A model generated the notes under the pieces. It was given only the letters and a program-made list of their open reading frames with translations, was not told the origin of the DNA and ran no database searches. A stretch of DNA of 44,608 nucleotides from an uncultured Eubacteriales bacterium (GTDB lineage: Bacteria > Bacillota > Clostridia > Saccharofermentanales > Saccharofermentanaceae), in assembly GCA_900317035.1 (NCBI GenBank), contig ONFC01000021.1, forward strand, positions 1-44,608, in the 5' to 3' direction. Position numbers and translations under genes: made by a program. Every line of letters begins with the position of its first letter. Position 1 is the stretch's first letter. Shown piece after piece: positions 42,694 to 44,608 of the stretch.

Positions 42694-43785
42694 TTATGCC
42701 AGGTGTATACCAAACATCTCGTGATTGAGAAGGAATTCCTTGATCTCAAGTCCACCGGAAAAGCCGACAAGACGGCCATCCTTACCAATAATACGGTGAC
42801 ATGGAACAAGTATTGGAAGCGGATTGTCACCACAGGCAGCACCGACAGCACGTGTTAGATTTCTCGCAGACACTTTATCCCCGCCGGTTAGATCCAGGGC
42901 GATATCCTCGTAGCTGCAGGTCACCCCATAAGGAATAGTACTGACTTTATCCCAGACTTTCTTCTGAAAATCACTGCCATGCAGCGGTTTCGCATGAATA
43001 GTAAACTCTGTTCTGCGCTTCATGAAGTATTCGTTCAGTTCTTTCATGCATCGCATGACTTCTTTCGGGAACTCCATATCGAGAAGGTCCTTATATTCTG
43101 GCGAACCTTCTTCTTTCAGGACACCTGAGCTATCGGCAATTCCTGTACGGATCGCCACATTTCTCTCCAGATTGCCCTCCACCTGCTTTCCATATGAGAA
43201 GAACCTGGTCATCTCGATCACTTCATTATCTCCACGGATCGCAACCACGCCTTTTCGGAACGGCACAAAGCCGACAGAATAGTCCGGATAATCCGAGTCA
43301 AGAAGTGAAAACAGCGCAGCATCACAGTACGCATCGCCGATATATAGTGCCTCATCAAGCACTGCATCCTGCTGCATATGACAGGAAATCAGTATTTTTT
43401 CAGAGAAAGTGTCCGTAACCGGAATAAGCATCGATATACGATGGATCTGCAGATCAAAAAACGCATAGCGCAAAAGGCTGTCGAAAGCTGATCTTCTGTC
43501 TTCGTCCGATACCTGAAAAGGCTCATCCGGTGAAGGATCATTAAGGAAGTACATTACCGCACCGGCGCTTCTGTTTCTGGAGGAATAATTCTCCAGGCCC
43601 AAAACCCCGAAAAGCAGTTCATTTTCATTCGTGATCTTGGAAGCCGTGAAGTACTTCCGGTTCGTATCCGCGAGAGCAGCCCGGATAAAAGAAGGCACAT
43701 CATCCGTAACGGGATCGAGTATCCTCTTTTCCCGGATCTTTGCTGAATCCAGTATTCGTATTGGCGATAATCGAATGTCCGCCAT
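42694..43785 (-). CDS. GNAT-like acetyltransferase fused to Ogt-type DNA methyltransferase
   Basis: A 363-residue protein. The C-terminal ~100 residues are a methylated-DNA-cysteine methyltransferase (Ogt/MGMT) that removes alkyl groups from O6-guanine. They show SDFQKKVWDKVSTIPYGVTCSY, the active Cys329 in VPCHRIIG, and LVGFSGGLEIKEFLL. The N-terminal ~150 residues look like a GNAT acetyltransferase of the RimJ type (RYAFFDLQIHRISMLIP), although the usual acetyl-CoA loop is not clear. A middle segment (about 165-240) is unassigned and may be the degenerate N-terminal domain of Ogt. ATG 43785 is chosen because of GAGGAG six bases upstream. A flavin reductase-like gene follows. Confidence 0.8.
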   Translation of the reverse strand: MADIRLSPIRILDSAKIREKRILDPVTDDVPSFIRAALADTNRKYFTASKITNENELLFGVLGLENYSSRNRSAGAVMYFLNDPSPDEPFQVSDEDRRSAFDSLLRYAFFDLQIHRISMLIPVTDTFSEKILISCHMQQDAVLDEALYIGDAYCDAALFSLLDSDYPDYSVGFVPFRKGVVAIRGDNEVIEMTRFFSYGKQVEGNLERNVAIRTGIADSSGVLKEEGSPEYKDLLDMEFPKEVMRCMKELNEYFMKRRTEFTIHAKPLHGSDFQKKVWDKVSTIPYGVTCSYEDIALDLTGGDKVSARNLTRAVGAACGDNPLPILVPCHRIIGKDGRLVGFSGGLEIKEFLLNHEMFGIHLA

Positions 43786-43801
43786 CACTAGCTCCTCACA
43801 T

Positions 43802-44608
43802 CTATGTATCTTCGCCTGTATCCTGATCTGGCTTTTTCAAATTCAACTTCTCTATGTGTTCTGTAATATACTCAATATCTTTCGCATAAGCAGCACTACG
43901 TGATACTGCCGGGATCATAATAGCTTTCGTCATCAGAGGCTGGTACTGCTCCAGATAATCCCCGTATTTTTGCCCGCTAACATAGCTTTTCCATACGGAA
44001 GGAGATGATACAGACGGGAGATACCCCTGTCTGGGCTGAAGTCTTGATGTAAGGAGCAGTGCATCCTCATCAAATGCAATAAAGCATGCAAAATCAGCCG
44101 CTTCTTTAGGATGAGTGCAGGTAGATGAAACTACAAGAGGATAACTGATCAAAAGCGGTGATGAGTACTCATCCTCACGAAGTCCCGGAAACTGCATCAT
44201 ACAAAGAGTATGCGGCATGTAATTGTCATAGATCACCAGTTCATCCGTCGTTCCGGACCATACTCCGAGTTTTCTGGAAAGAATTGGAGAAACGCCGGTA
44301 AAAAGTGTACTGATCTGCTCATCATTAAGGCTTTCATAAGAATACCCCGAACGGATGATAGATTCGACATAAGACATAGAATCACGATAGGCCTGTTCAA
44401 GCCTATCTTCAGCATTTGAGGCAGAAAGGTATTCATGGTTAAACATCGCAGACGGAAGGAAAGGCATCATGTTGCCGGCAAGATAGAACGGGAGCACTGT
44501 CTGTTCCTCAGAATTCAGTTTTTCTAATTCCGCCAGCATATTCAGAAGCGAACTCCTTGTCTGACGGAAGCTTACCGAAGAAATACCTCCCTGACGCAAT
44601 ACCTCCAT
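43802..44608 (-). CDS. Extracellular binding-protein-like protein, C-terminal part (partial)
   Basis: At least 268 residues, open to the window edge, so the start is outside or exactly at the end. The segment with HPKEAADFACFIAFDEDALLLTSRLQPRQGYLPS is reminiscent of family 1 solute-binding proteins, in which such a stretch lies in the second lobe near the C-terminus. There is no signal peptide in the visible part. It is distinct from the two LplA-like lipoproteins. The function is uncertain. It ends 17 bases before the Ogt fusion and may be in the same transcript. Confidence 0.6.
   Translation of the reverse strand: MEVLRQGGISSVSFRQTRSSLLNMLAELEKLNSEEQTVLPFYLAGNMMPFLPSAMFNHEYLSASNAEDRLEQAYRDSMSYVESIIRSGYSYESLNDEQISTLFTGVSPILSRKLGVWSGTTDELVIYDNYMPHTLCMMQFPGLREDEYSSPLLISYPLVVSSTCTHPKEAADFACFIAFDEDALLLTSRLQPRQGYLPSVSSPSVWKSYVSGQKYGDYLEQYQPLMTKAIMIPAVSRSAAYAKDIEYITEHIEKLNLKKPDQDTGEDT

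Noticed and set aside
1-44608. CRISPR array, insertion sequence or prophage
   Set aside because: No regularly spaced repeats, transposase or phage structural genes were seen on either strand.

Overview
The window looks like chromosomal DNA of an anaerobic, low-to-mid GC Clostridia bacterium (Firmicutes), probably a plant-fibre degrader from a gut or rumen. Signs of this are strong GGAGG-type ribosome binding sites, TTG starts, Gram-positive sigma-A promoters with 17-bp spacers or TGn-extended -10 boxes, YesM/YesN-type regulation, LplA/B/C-type sugar ABC transport, PgpH, RNase Y/YmdB, and diaminopimelate dehydrogenase. The first ~450 bp do not fit. They carry two convergent tails of Bacteroidetes-style beta-propeller (PD40/TolB-like) proteins, and they cut off a Clostridial VWA gene in mid-domain. 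The contig is most likely chimeric there.

Layout. 1-450: foreign-looking end. 451-3249: leftward moxR-DUF58-membrane protein-VWA operon, cut at its 3' end. 3433-6685: tRNA-Leu(CAA), galE, an orphan sugar-binding lipoprotein, tRNA-Tyr and tRNA-Met. 6883-9124: asd and a Xer-type recombinase, divergent. 9144-19562: a sugar-uptake block with the YesM/YesN two-component system, solute-binding lipoprotein, two permeases, DUF624 protein, a single-pass membrane protein and a sialate O-acetylesterase-like enzyme. 19684-25267: leftward arabinose block (GH51 arabinofuranosidase, DUF6171 protein, FGGY kinase, AraD, fucose/arabinose isomerase-family enzyme). Facing away from it is a rightward carboxylesterase-GH43-CBM fusion gene. 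28481-30039: small helical protein, tRNA-Leu(CAG), ddh. 30197-32641: a RecB-type nuclease/XPD-like helicase fusion. 32638-41935: leftward RNA/ribosome/envelope cluster: rny; then ymdB-lspA-rluD-phoH-pgpH-(ybeY-era fusion)-recO. 42037-44608: flavin reductase-like protein, a GNAT-Ogt fusion, and the C-terminal part of a binding-protein-like protein.

How it works together. The sugar-uptake and arabinose blocks would import an oligosaccharide, clip arabinose off inside the cell (GH51, GH43, esterases; none has a signal peptide) and feed it through isomerase, kinase and epimerase to xylulose-5-phosphate. Two genes of this pathway are damaged by small internal deletions at highly conserved places: araD (about 35 nt lost, frameshift) and the esterase half of the fusion gene (about 28-30 codons including the HGGG oxyanion region lost, with a TAG at the scar). 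Either this strain is losing the pathway or the assembly has collapsed there.

The most interesting items are the in-frame YbeY-Era fusion, the GNAT-Ogt fusion, the esterase-GH43 fusion, the nuclease-helicase with an apparently leaderless mRNA, and the paired deletions in the arabinose genes. I found no CRISPR array, insertion sequence, prophage or classical riboswitch.
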